Positions 44,803-55,731 are shown, counted from the first letter of the stretch. The stretch: 64,000 nt of DNA from Achromobacter spanius (GCF_002812705.1 NZ_CP025030.1:6200001-6264000), one strand, 5' to 3'. The notes: generated by a model not told the origin, from the sequence alone. A program made the numbers and translations.

Positions 44803-45450
44803 CTAGCCCTTGCGGCGCCACCACGCCACGATGCGCCAGCCCAGCAGCAAGGCCAGCACGGCCGCATACAAGACAGGCTCGGTGAAGTCGTTCTTGCCGG
44901 CCTTGTGCCACCAGAAGTGCAGCACCGCAAGCAGGCCGATGGCATAGATGGCTCGATGCAACTGCTGCCAGCGCTTGCCGAGCCGGCGCATGGCCCATTG
45001 GGTGGACGTGGCGGCCAGCGCCGTCATCAGCACGAAGGCGGCGAACCCGACCGTAATGAAAGGACGTTCGGCTATATCCTGCAACATGGCTTGGGGATCC
45101 AGGCCCCGGTCCCACCACACCCAGGCCATGAAATGCATGGCGCCGTAGAAGAAGGCAAACAGGCCGCACATGCGCCGCACGCGCACCAGCGCGGGCTGCC
45201 CCGTCAAGCGGCGCAAGGGCGTGATAGCCAGGGTGACCAGCAGGCATATAAGGGTCCACGTGCCGGACGAGCGGGTCAGGAACTCAACCGGGTTCGCCGT
45301 CAAGCCATTGTCCAAACCCAGCCAGACCCAGCGCGCGAACGGCGCCAGGCCCAGCAGGAACAATAAGGGCTTGAAGCGGCCCACGGTCTTGGCGGAAAGC
45401 TGCGCCTTGCGAGGCGGCGCGCCCGCAGGCTGGGTAGAGGCCTCGGACAT
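44803..45450 (-). CDS. msrQ: heme-binding membrane subunit MsrQ
   Basis: 215 residues with about six helices. Histidines in AMHFMAWVWW, RLGKRWQQLHRAIYA and LHFWWHK would hold the b-type hemes, as in YedZ. It passes electrons from the quinone pool or flavin to MsrP. The start lies 7 bp after the msrP stop, so msrP-msrQ form an operon. The convergent amidase gene ends 41 bp away. Confidence 0.93.
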   Translation of the reverse strand: MSEASTQPAGAPPRKAQLSAKTVGRFKPLLFLLGLAPFARWVWLGLDNGLTANPVEFLTRSSGTWTLICLLVTLAITPLRRLTGQPALVRVRRMCGLFAFFYGAMHFMAWVWWDRGLDPQAMLQDIAERPFITVGFAAFVLMTALAATSTQWAMRRLGKRWQQLHRAIYAIGLLAVLHFWWHKAGKNDFTEPVLYAAVLALLLGWRIVAWWRRKG

Positions 45451-45457
45451 ATCGATG

Positions 45458-46420
<963 letters not shown>

Positions 46421-46586
46421 CGTGGTCTCCGGTTCGGCGCCGGCCAGCCATGGCAGCACCCTGCGCAACGCATAGACGTTGCGCCGCCCCATGATATTCC
46501 GCGGCGGCACGCCAGCGGGTGGGCATGTTCAGATTGACTCGCCGCGATGCAAGACGTTCCCGGCCAGATACACGACCATTCACCAA

Positions 46587-47252
46587 TCAGGCGCTTGCCG
46601 ACACGCGAGGCAACAGCCAGTCGCGCACGAGCGGCACGCTATCCAGCACGGCCTGGGGTGCGCAACCCTCAAGTTCCTTCACGGTATGGGCGCCATACGT
46701 CACCCCCAAGCCGTGCACGCCCGCGTTGACCGCCATCTGCAGGTCGTGCGAGGTGTCGCCCACCATTACGACGCGGTCAGGTTCCACGTCCAATTCCTGC
46801 ATCAGCTCATGCAACATGGCGGGATGCGGCTTGCTGAAGGTTTCATCAGCCGTGCGGGTGGCGTCAAACAAGGGCCCCAGACCGGTCGCGGCCAGGGCGC
46901 GGGTCAAGCCCACCCGGCTTTTGCCGGTAGCCACGGCCAAGCGCACGTTCTGGCCGGCCAGTTCGGTCAGCAACTCAGGGATGCCGTCAAACAGGCGCAG
47001 CTCGGGATCGCGCAGCAGATAGTGCGTGCGATAGCGTTCCAGGAAGCGCGGCATCATGGCCTGCGTCAGTTCCGGCACGGCGCGACGCAATGCGCTTTCC
47101 AGGGACAGACCAATCACCCAGCTTGCCTCGGACGTCGAGGGCACCGCCAGTTCCAGGTCGCGGCACGCGCCCTGAATGGCGGCCACGATGCTGTGCGTGG
47201 AGTCCATGAGGGTGCCATCCCAGTCAAAAACGACCAGCGAATACGACGACAT
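46587..47252 (-). CDS. HAD-family hydrolase (phosphoglycolate phosphatase-like)
   Basis: 221 residues. VVFDWDGTLMDST (about residues 7-19) holds the nucleophile Asp. AVATGKSRVG is motif II and VMVGDTSHDLQMAVNAG (about 168) motif IV. It resembles Gph-type phosphatases, but the substrate is not fixed by sequence. It starts 2 bp after rluC on the same strand, a widely conserved pair. The 166-bp gap to msrP has no gene. Confidence 0.88.
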   Translation of the reverse strand: MSSYSLVVFDWDGTLMDSTHSIVAAIQGACRDLELAVPSTSEASWVIGLSLESALRRAVPELTQAMMPRFLERYRTHYLLRDPELRLFDGIPELLTELAGQNVRLAVATGKSRVGLTRALAATGLGPLFDATRTADETFSKPHPAMLHELMQELDVEPDRVVMVGDTSHDLQMAVNAGVHGLGVTYGAHTVKELEGCAPQAVLDSVPLVRDWLLPRVSASA

Positions 47253-47254
47253 AA

Positions 47255-48232
47255 TCAGACCGACTCCAGTTGTTTCAGTAGTTTTTGGCAGGCAGGGGGC
47301 AGCTCGGCGGTAAGCGTCATGGGCTCGCCCGTGACCGGATGGGCCAAGGTCAGTTGGTGGGCGTGCAGGAACATCCGGCCAAAACCCATGCGCGAGAATT
47401 CGGCGCGCACATCATCATGTCCGTATTTGTCGTCGCCCACGATGGGAAAGCCGCTGGCCGCCAAGTGCACCCGGATTTGATGGGTGCGACCCGTGCGCAG
47501 TTCCGCGTCGACCAGACTGTACCCCCCGAAACGCTGCTTGAGCGTGATGATGGTGTGCGCGGTCTGGCCGTCGGGATCCACCTTCACGCGGCGCTCACCA
47601 GACTGGGTGGTCCATTTGGACAAGCCCAGCTTGATGTGCTGACGGTCGTTCACCCAGTCGCCTTCCACCAACGCCAGGTAATGCTTGTCGCCCTTGCCTT
47701 CACGCAGCATGGCGTGCAGGGCCAGCAAGGCGCTACGTTTCTTGGCCACCATGAGCAGCCCGGACGTTTCCCGGTCCAGGCGATGCACGAGCTCAAGAAA
47801 CTTGGCGTCCGGCCGCGCCGCGCGCAATTGTTCGATCACCCCGAAGGACACGCCGCTGCCGCCGTGCACCGCGACTCCGGCCGGCTTGTCCACGACCAGT
47901 AGCGCATCGTCTTCGAACACGATGGGAAATTCCGCGCCGGGCACGGGGCGAGGCTTGCCCGGATCAGGCAAACGCAAGGGCGGAATGCGGACGATGTCGC
48001 CTTCGACGATGCGATAGTCGACCGAGATGCGTCCCTTGTTTACGCGCACTTCGCCGCCACGAATGGCTTTGTAGATATGCGTTTTGGGAACGCCCTTGCA
48101 CAAGCGCATCAGGAAGTTGTCCAGACGCTGGCCGGCGTGTTCGCCATCGACCTCCACCATACGGACGGCGGGGGCGGCTTTAGAGGGGAATATGGGGGAG
48201 GAAGTTTCTTTGCGCATTGCGGAAAGCGACAT
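47255..48232 (-). CDS. rluC: 23S rRNA pseudouridine synthase RluC
   Basis: 325 residues from 48232, with MRKETSS at 48217 as a second possible start. The S4 RNA-binding domain lies at about residues 35-90 (GQRLDNFLMRLCKGVPKTHIYKAIRGGEVRVN). The catalytic aspartate is in LVHRLDRETSGLLMVAK (about residue 150). It modifies positions 955, 2504 and 2580 of 23S rRNA in E. coli. It is divergent from rne, as in many proteobacteria. Confidence 0.93.
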   Translation of the reverse strand: MSLSAMRKETSSPIFPSKAAPAVRMVEVDGEHAGQRLDNFLMRLCKGVPKTHIYKAIRGGEVRVNKGRISVDYRIVEGDIVRIPPLRLPDPGKPRPVPGAEFPIVFEDDALLVVDKPAGVAVHGGSGVSFGVIEQLRAARPDAKFLELVHRLDRETSGLLMVAKKRSALLALHAMLREGKGDKHYLALVEGDWVNDRQHIKLGLSKWTTQSGERRVKVDPDGQTAHTIITLKQRFGGYSLVDAELRTGRTHQIRVHLAASGFPIVGDDKYGHDDVRAEFSRMGFGRMFLHAHQLTLAHPVTGEPMTLTAELPPACQKLLKQLESV

Positions 48233-48237
48233 ATAAT
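48210..48237 (+). promoter_or_regulatory. predicted rne promoter
   Basis: A perfect TATAAT (48232-48237) is preceded by TTGCGC (48210-48215) at 16 bp. Transcription would start near 48244. The -35 lies inside the first codons of rluC on the other strand, so the two genes share this DNA. Confidence 0.65.
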
Positions 48238-48243
48238 CGGGAC

Positions 48244-48741
48244 AGCCTTAAGGGGCTGAACTAGCCGCCTGGCGTAGAGATGCAAACAAGTACGCAACTC
48301 CGTCGAGCGCGCGGGCCGCCATTGTACTGCCTGCTGATTCAACCCCTGGGTCTCTTGGTCGCCGGCGCAACCGCGCCCTGCCGGATAGTGGTGTGGCATT
48401 CACTTTGCCCGCTGTCCCAGCAGGTCCGTTGCATGCCGCAAGCGGCTCTGAAGCACTGCAAGAATCGTCGCATATTTAAAGCACCAGCTGCGTGTAGGCA
48501 ACCAATCCGACCGCAACTGCCGTTCACAGCAATTTTTCCGTCAAACCACATTCAGTGAAGCTGACCCTCCTGCTGACAGAACCCCGTGCCCCACGGCACG
48601 ACGTGCCCGCCTGACCCGCGGCGGATACGCCTGGGCGCCGCCCAGGTACGGTCCGCATTTCTTGCCCGCTTCAGCCGCAGCCCGAGTGACCCGAGGTCAC
48701 GCGCCGATATCGGCGCGTCATGACAACGGAGAAACCCTCTC
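48244..48741 (+). promoter_or_regulatory. long structured 5' leader of rne
   Basis: About 498 nt without a credible gene. The last 160 nt hold clear hairpins: CGTGCC/GGCACG (48585-48600), CCTGGGC/GCCCAGG (48630-48646, inside an outer GCGGA/TCCGC stem), GTGAC/GTCAC (48686-48700), and the perfect 20-bp palindrome ACGCGCCGATATCGGCGCGT (48699-48718), ending 23 nt before the ATG. In E. coli the rne leader lets RNase E limit its own mRNA; this one may do the same. Confidence 0.6.
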
Positions 48742-51645
48742 ATGAAGCGCATGCTGTTCAATGCGACGCATCAGGAAGAATTACGCGTCGCTATCGTTGA
48801 TGGGCAAAAACTCATCGACCTCGACATCGAGACTGCCGGCCGCGAACAACGCAAAGGCAACATCTACAAAGGTGTCATTACCCGGATCGAACCCGGCCTG
48901 GAAGCTTGCTTCGTCAACTACGGTGAAGACCGTCACGGCTTTCTGCCCTTCAAGGAAGTTGCTCGCAGCTTCTTCAAGGAAGGCGTCGATGTCCGTAGCG
49001 CCCGCATCCAGGATGCACTGCGCGAAGGCCAGGAACTGATCGTTCAGGTCGAAAAGGAAGAGCGCGGCAACAAGGGCGCAGCCCTGACCACGTTCATCTC
49101 GCTGGCTGGCCGCTATCTGGTCCTGATGCCCAACAACCCCCGTGGCGGCGGTGTTTCGCGCCGCGTCGAGGGTGAAGACCGCCAGGAACTGCGCGACACC
49201 ATGGAGCAGCTTGATCTGCCCCAGGGTATGAGCATCATTGCTCGCACCGCCGGCATCGGCCGCAACGTCGAAGAGCTCCAGTGGGACTTGTCCTACCTGA
49301 TGCAGCTGTGGACCGCCATCGACGGCGCCGCCCGCGACAACTCCGCGCCGATCCTCATCTATCTGGAATCCAGCCTGGTCATCCGGGCCATCCGCGATTA
49401 TTTCTCGCCCGAAATCGGCGAGATCCTGATCGATACCGACGAGATCGCCGACCAGGCCACCGCCTTCATGAGCGTGGTGATGCCGGACAACGTCCAGCGC
49501 GTCAAACGCTATCGTGACGACATCCCGCTGTTCTCGCGTTTCCAGATCGAACACCAGATTGAAACGGCGTATTCGCGCACGGTGCAACTGCCCTCGGGCG
49601 GCGCCATCGTGATCGACCACACCGAAGCCCTGGTTTCCGTCGACGTGAACTCCGCCCGCTCCACGCGCGGCGCGGACATCGAGGAAACCGCGCTGCGCAC
49701 CAACTCCGAAGCGGCCGACGAAGTGGCCCGCCAGTTGCGCTTGCGCGACTTGGGCGGCCTGATCGTCATCGACTTCATCGACATGGAAGACAGCAAGAAC
49801 CAGCGCGCCGTTGAACAGCGCCTGCGTGACGCCCTCCATTTCGACCGTGCCCGCGTGCAAATGGGCAAGATTTCGCGCTTTGGCCTGATGGAACTGTCGC
49901 GTCAGCGCCTGCGTCCGGCCCTGAACGAAGGCTCGCACATCACCTGCCCGCGTTGCAACGGCACCGGCGTGATCCGCGATGCCGAATCCAGCGCTCTGCA
50001 CGTGTTGCGCCTGCTGCAAGAAGAGGCCATGAAGGAAAACACCGCGGCAGTTCATGCCCAGGTGCCGGTGGATGTCGCCACCTACCTTCTGAACGAAAAG
50101 CGCGCCGACATCACCAAGATGGAAGCCCGCCTGAAGGTCAACCTGATGCTGATCCCGAACAAGCATCTGGAAACGCCGCATCACCACATTGAGCGCCTGC
50201 GCCACGATGATCCGCGCCTGGAAGAGCTGAAGACCAGCTTCGAACTGGTTGAAGCGCCCGCCACGGATGCTCCCTGGCAGCCGCGCGAAAGCGAAATCAA
50301 GGCTCGCCCGGAAGCACTGGTCAAGGGCATTACGCCCTCGCAGCCCGCTCCGGTTTCCACGCCCGCCGCTCCTGTCGCTGCCCCTGCCGCTCCTGCCGCC
50401 GCCGGTGGCCTGGGTGGCTTGTTCAAGCGCCTGGTTGGCTGGCTGACCGGTGGCTCCGAAGCCGCCAAGCCGGCCCCCACCACAACCGAAGACACCGCCA
50501 AGCGCAACGCCTCCGGCCGTGGCAAGGGTCGCACTGGCCATGACGGCCAGGAACGCCGTGGCGAACGCCATGGTTCGGACCGCAACCGCAACAACCGCCG
50601 TGGCCGTGGCCGCAACCGCCGCGAAGAAGGCCAGTCCGACGCGCCGATGAGCGAACAGGAAAGCATGGTGGCCGCGCTGGCGCAGTCCGTAGCGACCGCC
50701 CTGCCCGACACCAAGCCCGCCTCCGACGCCTCGACCGAAGCCGCTGACGCCGCCGAGCAAACCGCCGACGGCATGCCCATGGGTGAAGGCGCCGAAGGCG
50801 CAGCCGATCCGGAACGCAAGCGCCGCCGCCGCCGCAGCCGTCGTGGCCGCCGCAGTCAGGACGAAGCGGGCCTGGCCGGTAGCGACGAGCAACTGGATGA
50901 TGGTTCGGATGATGAGTCCGCCGATCAAGCCGACAACGCCGCGGTTCCCGCAGCGTCGGCAGCATCGGTAGAATCCGCCCCGGCCGCTGCCGTGGAGCCC
51001 GTCCCCGCCGCCCCGTTGGCACCGACGCAGGTTGTCGAAACCAAGGTGACGGAAGCCCAGGTCGTCGAGTCCAAGCCGGTTGAAACCGTGAAGGTTGAAG
51101 CCCCGGCGCAGGTCCCGACTCAAGCCCCGGCTCTAGCCCAGGTTGAAGCCCCCGCACAAACCCAGGTCGAAACCTCGGCTGCGGTAGTTATCAGCCCGGC
51201 AGAAACGCCCGTCGAAGCCGCCAAGGCCGAGCCGGTGCAAACCGCCGTCGAACCGGTAACACAGCCTGTGCAAGCGGCTCCTCAAGTGACCCAGCCGGTC
51301 GCCGTGGAAGCTGCCGCGCCGGTCCAAGCTCCCGCCGAGCAGCCCGTGCAAGCCGCCGCAGCAGTAGAACCCGTTGTGACGGCGGCAACTCCGGTTGCCC
51401 CCGCAGCACCGTCCGATGCCCAAGCCATCGTGATGCCGGCAACGACTCCGTCGGCCAAGGCGCAAGCTCTGCACGAAGTGGTCAACGCCGCTGGTTTGAA
51501 GTGGGTGGAAACCGATCCGGACCGCCACGCCCAAACCCAGCTGCGCATCGCCGCAGCGCACACGCCGACCCGTCTGGGCCGTGAGCGCAAGCCGGTTGCA
51601 GCCGTGTCGAACGAACCCCTGGTTCAAGTCGAAACGCGCCACTAA
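48742..51645 (+). CDS. rne: ribonuclease E
   Basis: 967 residues. The N-terminal catalytic half has the S1 domain (GNIYKGVITRIEPGLEACFVNYGEDRHGFLP), the DNase I-like domain with DVNSARSTRG and VIDFIDME acidic residues (about 300-350), and the zinc-link CPRCNGTG (about 403-410). After about residue 510 the protein is disordered. Arg-rich segments (about 595-635 and 690-705) would bind RNA, followed by a long Pro/Ala/Val/Glu-rich stretch. The extreme C-terminus is more ordered (GLKWVETDPDRHAQTQLRIA). It is the scaffold of the mRNA degradosome. Confidence 0.96.
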   Translation: MKRMLFNATHQEELRVAIVDGQKLIDLDIETAGREQRKGNIYKGVITRIEPGLEACFVNYGEDRHGFLPFKEVARSFFKEGVDVRSARIQDALREGQELIVQVEKEERGNKGAALTTFISLAGRYLVLMPNNPRGGGVSRRVEGEDRQELRDTMEQLDLPQGMSIIARTAGIGRNVEELQWDLSYLMQLWTAIDGAARDNSAPILIYLESSLVIRAIRDYFSPEIGEILIDTDEIADQATAFMSVVMPDNVQRVKRYRDDIPLFSRFQIEHQIETAYSRTVQLPSGGAIVIDHTEALVSVDVNSARSTRGADIEETALRTNSEAADEVARQLRLRDLGGLIVIDFIDMEDSKNQRAVEQRLRDALHFDRARVQMGKISRFGLMELSRQRLRPALNEGSHITCPRCNGTGVIRDAESSALHVLRLLQEEAMKENTAAVHAQVPVDVATYLLNEKRADITKMEARLKVNLMLIPNKHLETPHHHIERLRHDDPRLEELKTSFELVEAPATDAPWQPRESEIKARPEALVKGITPSQPAPVSTPAAPVAAPAAPAAAGGLGGLFKRLVGWLTGGSEAAKPAPTTTEDTAKRNASGRGKGRTGHDGQERRGERHGSDRNRNNRRGRGRNRREEGQSDAPMSEQESMVAALAQSVATALPDTKPASDASTEAADAAEQTADGMPMGEGAEGAADPERKRRRRRSRRGRRSQDEAGLAGSDEQLDDGSDDESADQADNAAVPAASAASVESAPAAAVEPVPAAPLAPTQVVETKVTEAQVVESKPVETVKVEAPAQVPTQAPALAQVEAPAQTQVETSAAVVISPAETPVEAAKAEPVQTAVEPVTQPVQAAPQVTQPVAVEAAAPVQAPAEQPVQAAAAVEPVVTAATPVAPAAPSDAQAIVMPATTPSAKAQALHEVVNAAGLKWVETDPDRHAQTQLRIAAAHTPTRLGRERKPVAAVSNEPLVQVETRH

Positions 51646-51674
51646 GCCGTGCGCCGCTAAGCGCTAAGCGACAA

Positions 51675-51707
51675 GAGGCCGCCCGTTAAAACGGGCGGTC
51701 TTTTTTT
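51675..51707 (+). terminator. intrinsic terminator of rne
   Basis: Stem CCGCCCGTT/AACGGGCGG followed by TCTTTTTTT, 30 bp after the stop. Confidence 0.94.
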
Positions 51708-51750
51708 GCCTGTCGCAGGCCTATCGATGCCTTTATGCAAACGCAGGACG

Positions 51751-51778
51751 AAAAAAAACCCTCGGCGACGAGGGTTTT
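51751..51778 (-). terminator. intrinsic terminator of pagL
   Basis: Stem AACCCTCG/CGAGGGTT with a GCGA loop. Read on the minus strand it is followed by a run of T residues, 32 bp past the pagL stop. Confidence 0.92.
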
Positions 51779-51809
51779 TCACGTGCTGCGCAGCGCAGAA
51801 GCAAAACGG

Positions 51810-52358
51810 TCAGAACTGATACGTGTAGGTCAACTGCACCACGTCCAGGCCGGGGTTGGGCCGCTTGATGCTGGCGTTGGAGAAGTGCGAGTAACGCAGG
51901 CCGATCCGGTTGTTCGGGGTCACCAAAAAGCCCAAGCCGACGTGGTCGCCAAATTGGAAGGCGGTGCTGATGTTCTCGTCGGCAAAGCGCGTGCTGGAGA
52001 ACAAGGTGGCGCCGATACCGGCTTCAAGGTAGAAGCGCTCGCCCGTCCACCAACGGAACATGGGGATCGCGTTCAGTTGCCAGACGTGCCCCGGCGAACG
52101 CGAGCCATCAGCCTGCCAGTACGACGCGCCGATCTCGGGCGTGAGATCCAGGCGCCCCCAATTGCCGCCGAAATGGTACGTCCAGACCGACGGGGTTTCG
52201 TAGTTCAAGGTCAGGCGCTTGTAATGGTCACCGATGCCGTAATGCAGGCTCACGCCACCCTGCGTGCCTTCCGAGGATTGGGCGCTGGCCAACGTGGCCG
52301 CGCCAGCCAATGCCAAACCGACAAGGCGTGTGAGCAATTTCTTTTTGGTCGACAGCAT
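51810..52358 (-). CDS. pagL: lipid A 3-O-deacylase PagL
   Basis: 182 residues from the ATG at 52358 (MLSTKKKLLTRLVGLAL) with a signal peptide ending ATLASAQ. The rest alternates polar and apolar residues as an outer-membrane beta-barrel of eight strands. The catalytic His and Ser are in LRYSHFSNASIKRPNPG (about residue 160), the PagL signature, and the protein ends in an aromatic residue (YTYQF), as barrels do. It removes the 3-O acyl chain of lipid A, changing immune recognition. The region 52359-52539 upstream is AT-rich at first and has no gene. Confidence 0.9.
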   Translation of the reverse strand: MLSTKKKLLTRLVGLALAGAATLASAQSSEGTQGGVSLHYGIGDHYKRLTLNYETPSVWTYHFGGNWGRLDLTPEIGASYWQADGSRSPGHVWQLNAIPMFRWWTGERFYLEAGIGATLFSSTRFADENISTAFQFGDHVGLGFLVTPNNRIGLRYSHFSNASIKRPNPGLDVVQLTYTYQF

Positions 52359-52539
52359 GAAGCTAACTCCGTGGATATCTTGGACTAACCGGCAACATAG
52401 CAAAATACGGGCCAGATGGCTTTAGCTCTGTCGCAATAAGGCAACATAATCGTGGTGGAAAACACTGTTCCGAAAAGCGCAGTCACAATCGAAACGAGAT
52501 CCGGTAAGCCGCGTCACAAACCCCACGCCCCGCTGAATG

Positions 52540-52580
52540 AAAATGCCGTCGCAAGCTACGCTGACGACGGCATTTTTTAT
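52540..52580 (-). terminator. intrinsic terminator of accD
   Basis: Stem ATGCCGTCG/CGACGGCAT with a 13-nt loop and T-rich sequence on both sides. It lies about 45 bp past the accD stop and also upstream of pagL. Confidence 0.85.
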
Positions 52581-52624
52581 TGCACTGGGGCTGGCACGCT
52601 TGCAAACGACACGTGCGCGGCGGA

Positions 52625-53500
52625 TCAGGCCGTCACGACATCTGCCGGCTGATTCGTCAGCAAGGCGAGCAAGCGCGCGATTTCCTCGCGCAGTTGGCGG
52701 CGATCAACCACCATATCAATCGCACCCTTTTGCAGCAGGAACTCCGAACGCTGGAAGCCTTCGGGCAGTTTCTCGCGCACCGTCTGCTCGATCACGCGCG
52801 GGCCGGCAAAGCCGATCAGCGCCTTGGGCTCGGCAATAACGACATCGCCCATGAAGGCGAAGCTGGCCGATACGCCGCCCATGGTGGGGTCAGTCAGCAC
52901 GCTGATGAACGGCAAGCCGGCCGCCGACAGGCGGGTCAGCATGGCATTCGTCTTGGCCATCTGCATCAGCGACAGCAGGCTCTCCTGCATGCGCGCGCCA
53001 CCGGAAGCGGCCACGCAGATGAACGACGTTTTGTTGTCCAGGGCAGCCTGGGCGCCACGCGCGAAGCGTTCGCCCACGACCGAACCCATCGACCCGCCCA
53101 TGAACTCGAATTCGAAGCAGGCCAGGGTGGCCGGCACGCCGCGAATGGAACCGCTCATGACCACCAGCGCGTCGGACTCACCGGTTTGCTTGACGGCCTC
53201 TTGCAGGCGCTCGGGATACTTGCGGGTGTCCTTGAACTTCAGCGTATCCACGGACCGCGTGTTCTGGCCAATTTCAACCCGGCCTTCCATATCCAGCAGT
53301 GAATCGATGCGGGCGCGGGCGCCAATACGCATGTGGTGATCGCACTTGGGGCACACGTGCAGGTTGGCGGCCAGGTCTTCGCTGTACAGCACCGATTCGC
53401 ACGACGGGCATTTCACCCACAGGCCTTCCGGGACGCGGCGGGCGCCGCTGTCGCTGTTTTTATTGATGCGAGGAGGCAGGAGTTTTTCGATCCAGCTCAT
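52625..53500 (-). CDS. accD: acetyl-CoA carboxylase carboxyltransferase subunit beta
   Basis: 291 residues. The N-terminal four-cysteine zinc ribbon is [12 protein letters not shown]...[11 protein letters not shown] (residues about 28-56). The carboxyltransferase core includes [15 protein letters not shown] and [16 protein letters not shown] (about 165). With AccA it moves carbon dioxide from biotin to acetyl-CoA, giving the malonyl-CoA used by the fab genes at 36-40 kb. It follows trpA by 36 bp, the conserved trpB-trpA-accD order. Confidence 0.96.
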   Translation of the reverse strand: MSWIEKLLPPRINKNSDSGARRVPEGLWVKCPSCESVLYSEDLAANLHVCPKCDHHMRIGARARIDSLLDMEGRVEIGQNTRSVDTLKFKDTRKYPERLQEAVKQTGESDALVVMSGSIRGVPATLACFEFEFMGGSMGSVVGERFARGAQAALDNKTSFICVAASGGARMQESLLSLMQMAKTNAMLTRLSAAGLPFISVLTDPTMGGVSASFAFMGDVVIAEPKALIGFAGPRVIEQTVREKLPEGFQRSEFLLQKGAIDMVVDRRQLREEIARLLALLTNQPADVVTA

Positions 53501-53536
53501 TGATTTTTCATCCCGTTAGAGGTCGCGCACGGCCGC

Positions 53537-54400
53537 TCAGGCCGACGCGCCGTCTCGTTTTACTTGATCCAGCGCTTGCCGGATGGTGCGCAGCCAGCCG
53601 CTGGCGGCGGTGACTGCGGCGTTGGTTTGCTGGGCAGCCGGGGCGTCCGCCACCGCCTGCTCCATCGTTTCAATCAGTTTGCTGCCAATGACCACCGCGT
53701 CGGCCACGCGCGCCACGCGCTGGGCGCTTTCAGCGTCGCGGATGCCGAAGCCCACGCCGACGGGAATGCTGCCCATGTGGCGGCGAATGACGGCCACGCG
53801 CTCGGCGACGTCGTCGGTATTCAAGGAGCCCGCGCCCGTGACGCCCTTGAGCGACACGTAATACACATAGCCGCGCGCCACTTGCGCCACCGCCTTGATC
53901 CGATCCTCGGTTGAGGTGGGGGCCAAGAGAAAAATCGGGGCAATGCCGTGCGCGCCCAGCGTAGCCGCGAATTCGATGACTTCTTCCGGCGGATAGTCCA
54001 CGACCAGCACGCCATCCACGCCCGCGCGTTCGGCGTTGGCGGCGAATTCGGACTGGCCCATGCGTTCGATGGGATTGGCGTAGCCCATCAACACCACCGG
54101 GGTTTCGGTATCACGCTGACGGAATTCGGCCACCAGTTCCAACACGCGGGCAAGACCCACGCCTTGGGCAATGGCGCGATCGGCCGCGCGTTGGATCACG
54201 GGGCCATCGGCCATGGGGTCAGAGAACGGCACCCCCAGTTCGAGGACGTCGGCGCCGGCTTCGACCAGCGCGTGCATCAGGGCCACCGTGGCGGCGGGCG
54301 AAGGATCGCCGGCCGCGATGTAGGGAATCAGCGCCGCTGCACGGCCGGATTCGGCGGTGCGAGCGAAGGCCGCAGCGATACGATCAATGCGAGTTGTCAT
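53537..54400 (-). CDS. trpA: tryptophan synthase alpha chain
   Basis: 287 residues from the ATG at 54400 ([23 protein letters not shown]). It is a TIM barrel that cleaves indole-3-glycerol phosphate. [32 protein letters not shown] (catalytic Glu and Asp, about residues 50-62) and the phosphate-binding GVGFGIRD near 215 are clear. It starts 4 bp after the trpB stop. Confidence 0.96.
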   Translation of the reverse strand: MTTRIDRIAAAFARTAESGRAAALIPYIAAGDPSPAATVALMHALVEAGADVLELGVPFSDPMADGPVIQRAADRAIAQGVGLARVLELVAEFRQRDTETPVVLMGYANPIERMGQSEFAANAERAGVDGVLVVDYPPEEVIEFAATLGAHGIAPIFLLAPTSTEDRIKAVAQVARGYVYYVSLKGVTGAGSLNTDDVAERVAVIRRHMGSIPVGVGFGIRDAESAQRVARVADAVVIGSKLIETMEQAVADAPAAQQTNAAVTAASGWLRTIRQALDQVKRDGASA

Positions 54401-54404
54401 GTTG

Positions 54405-55604
54405 TTAGAGCTCGATACCGGCACGTTCGGCGACGGTATGCATGTCTTTGTCGCCGCGGCCCGACAAATTGACCAGGATGACAGCGTCACGCGGCAGCGT
54501 GGTGGCCATCTTCACGGCTTGAGCGATGGCGTGCGACGACTCCAGCGCCGGCATGATGCCTTCGATGCGGCAGCAGTCGTGGAAGGCCTTCAAGGCTTCA
54601 TCGTCGGTGATCCCCGCGTATTCCGCGCGGCCGGAGTCCTTCAGCCAGGCGTGCTCGGGACCAACGCCGGGATAGTCCAGGCCTGCCGAGACGGAATGGG
54701 TTTCTTGCACCTGGCCGTCGGCGTTCTGCATGACGTAGGTGCGGTTGCCGTGCAGCACGCCCACTTGGCCCGCCGCCAGCGATGCGGCGTGCTTGCCGCT
54801 TTCCATGCCCTCGCCCGCGGCTTCGACGCCGATCAGGCGTACGTTTTCGTAGGGAATATAGGGATGGAAGATGCCCATGGCGTTGGAACCGCCACCCACT
54901 GCGGCCACGACATAGTCGGGCTGGCGGCCAATGACTTCGGGCATTTGCGTCAGGCATTCGTTGCCGATGACGGTTTGGAAGTCGCGCACCATGCGGGGAT
55001 AGGGGTCAGGACCCGCTACCGTGCCGATGATGTAGAACGTGTTTTCGATGTTGGTGACCCAGTCGCGCATGGCTTCGTTCAGCGCGTCTTTCAGGGTGCG
55101 CGAACCGGACGTGACGGGTACGACCGTGGCGCCCAGCAGCTTCATGCGATAGACGTTGGACGCCTGGCGGCGGATGTCTTCGCTACCCATGTAGACCACG
55201 CATTCCATGCCGTAGCGGGCCGCCACCGTTGCCGTGGCCACGCCGTGCTGGCCGGCGCCGGTTTCGGCGATGACGCGGGGCTTGCCCATGCGCTTGGCCA
55301 GCAGCGCCTGGCCGATGCAGTTGTTGACCTTGTGCGCGCCGGTGTGGTTCAGGTCTTCGCGCTTGAACCAGATCTGTGCGCCGCCCAGCATTTCCGACCA
55401 GCGGCGGGCGTGGTAGACCGGGCTGGGCCGGCCGACAAAGTGCTTGAGTTCGTAGTTGAACTCTTCCAGGAAGGCGGGATCGACACGGTAATGGTCATAG
55501 GCAGCCCGCAGCTCGTCGAGCGCGTGCATCAGCGTTTCCGCCACGAAAACACCGCCATAGGGACCGAAATGGCCCTTGGCATCCGGAAAGTCGTAAGGTT
55601 TCAC
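54405..55604 (-). CDS. trpB: tryptophan synthase beta chain
   Basis: 399 residues from a GTG at 55604 ([18 protein letters not shown]). GGGGGAG lies 7 nt upstream, and the TTG one codon earlier is too close to that site. The PLP lysine is in [13 protein letters not shown] (about residue 88), and [10 protein letters not shown] binds the phosphate. It joins indole and serine to make tryptophan. The 127 bp upstream hold a long hairpin described separately. Confidence 0.96.
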   Translation of the reverse strand: MKPYDFPDAKGHFGPYGGVFVAETLMHALDELRAAYDHYRVDPAFLEEFNYELKHFVGRPSPVYHARRWSEMLGGAQIWFKREDLNHTGAHKVNNCIGQALLAKRMGKPRVIAETGAGQHGVATATVAARYGMECVVYMGSEDIRRQASNVYRMKLLGATVVPVTSGSRTLKDALNEAMRDWVTNIENTFYIIGTVAGPDPYPRMVRDFQTVIGNECLTQMPEVIGRQPDYVVAAVGGGSNAMGIFHPYIPYENVRLIGVEAAGEGMESGKHAASLAAGQVGVLHGNRTYVMQNADGQVQETHSVSAGLDYPGVGPEHAWLKDSGRAEYAGITDDEALKAFHDCCRIEGIMPALESSHAIAQAVKMATTLPRDAVILVNLSGRGDKDMHTVAERAGIEL

Positions 55605-55680
55605 CAAGCATCTCCCCCGGTATCACGGCAAGCCACTGCCGGCCGCAAATCCGGTTTGCAACCCGTCATTTTACCTGACC

Positions 55681-55723
55681 CGAGCCAAGCCGGGGCCGGA
55701 GAACCCGTCCCCGACTTGGCTCG
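55681..55723 (-). promoter_or_regulatory. large hairpin upstream of trpB
   Basis: Arms CGAGCCAAG-C-CGGGG and CCCCG-A-CTTGGCTCG pair over 14 bp with one mismatch around a 13-nt loop. It lies 8 bp past the argE stop and 77 bp before trpB. There is no T-run on either side, so it is not a normal intrinsic terminator. It may be an argE 3' end or a leader element for trpBA. Confidence 0.5.
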
Positions 55724-55731
55724 ACAAACAC

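Noticed and set aside
48280..48558. A 92-codon frame in the rne leader
   Set aside because: The translation has no recognisable features, the start has no ribosome site, and the region is better explained as an untranslated leader.
48781..51123. A 780-codon open frame on the minus strand opposite rne
   Set aside because: It is an antisense shadow of a high-GC gene with low-complexity translation; the plus-strand frame is clearly RNase E.
55681..55723. Classical trp attenuator with a leader peptide
   Set aside because: No short frame with tandem Trp codons and no terminator T-run are present near the hairpin.
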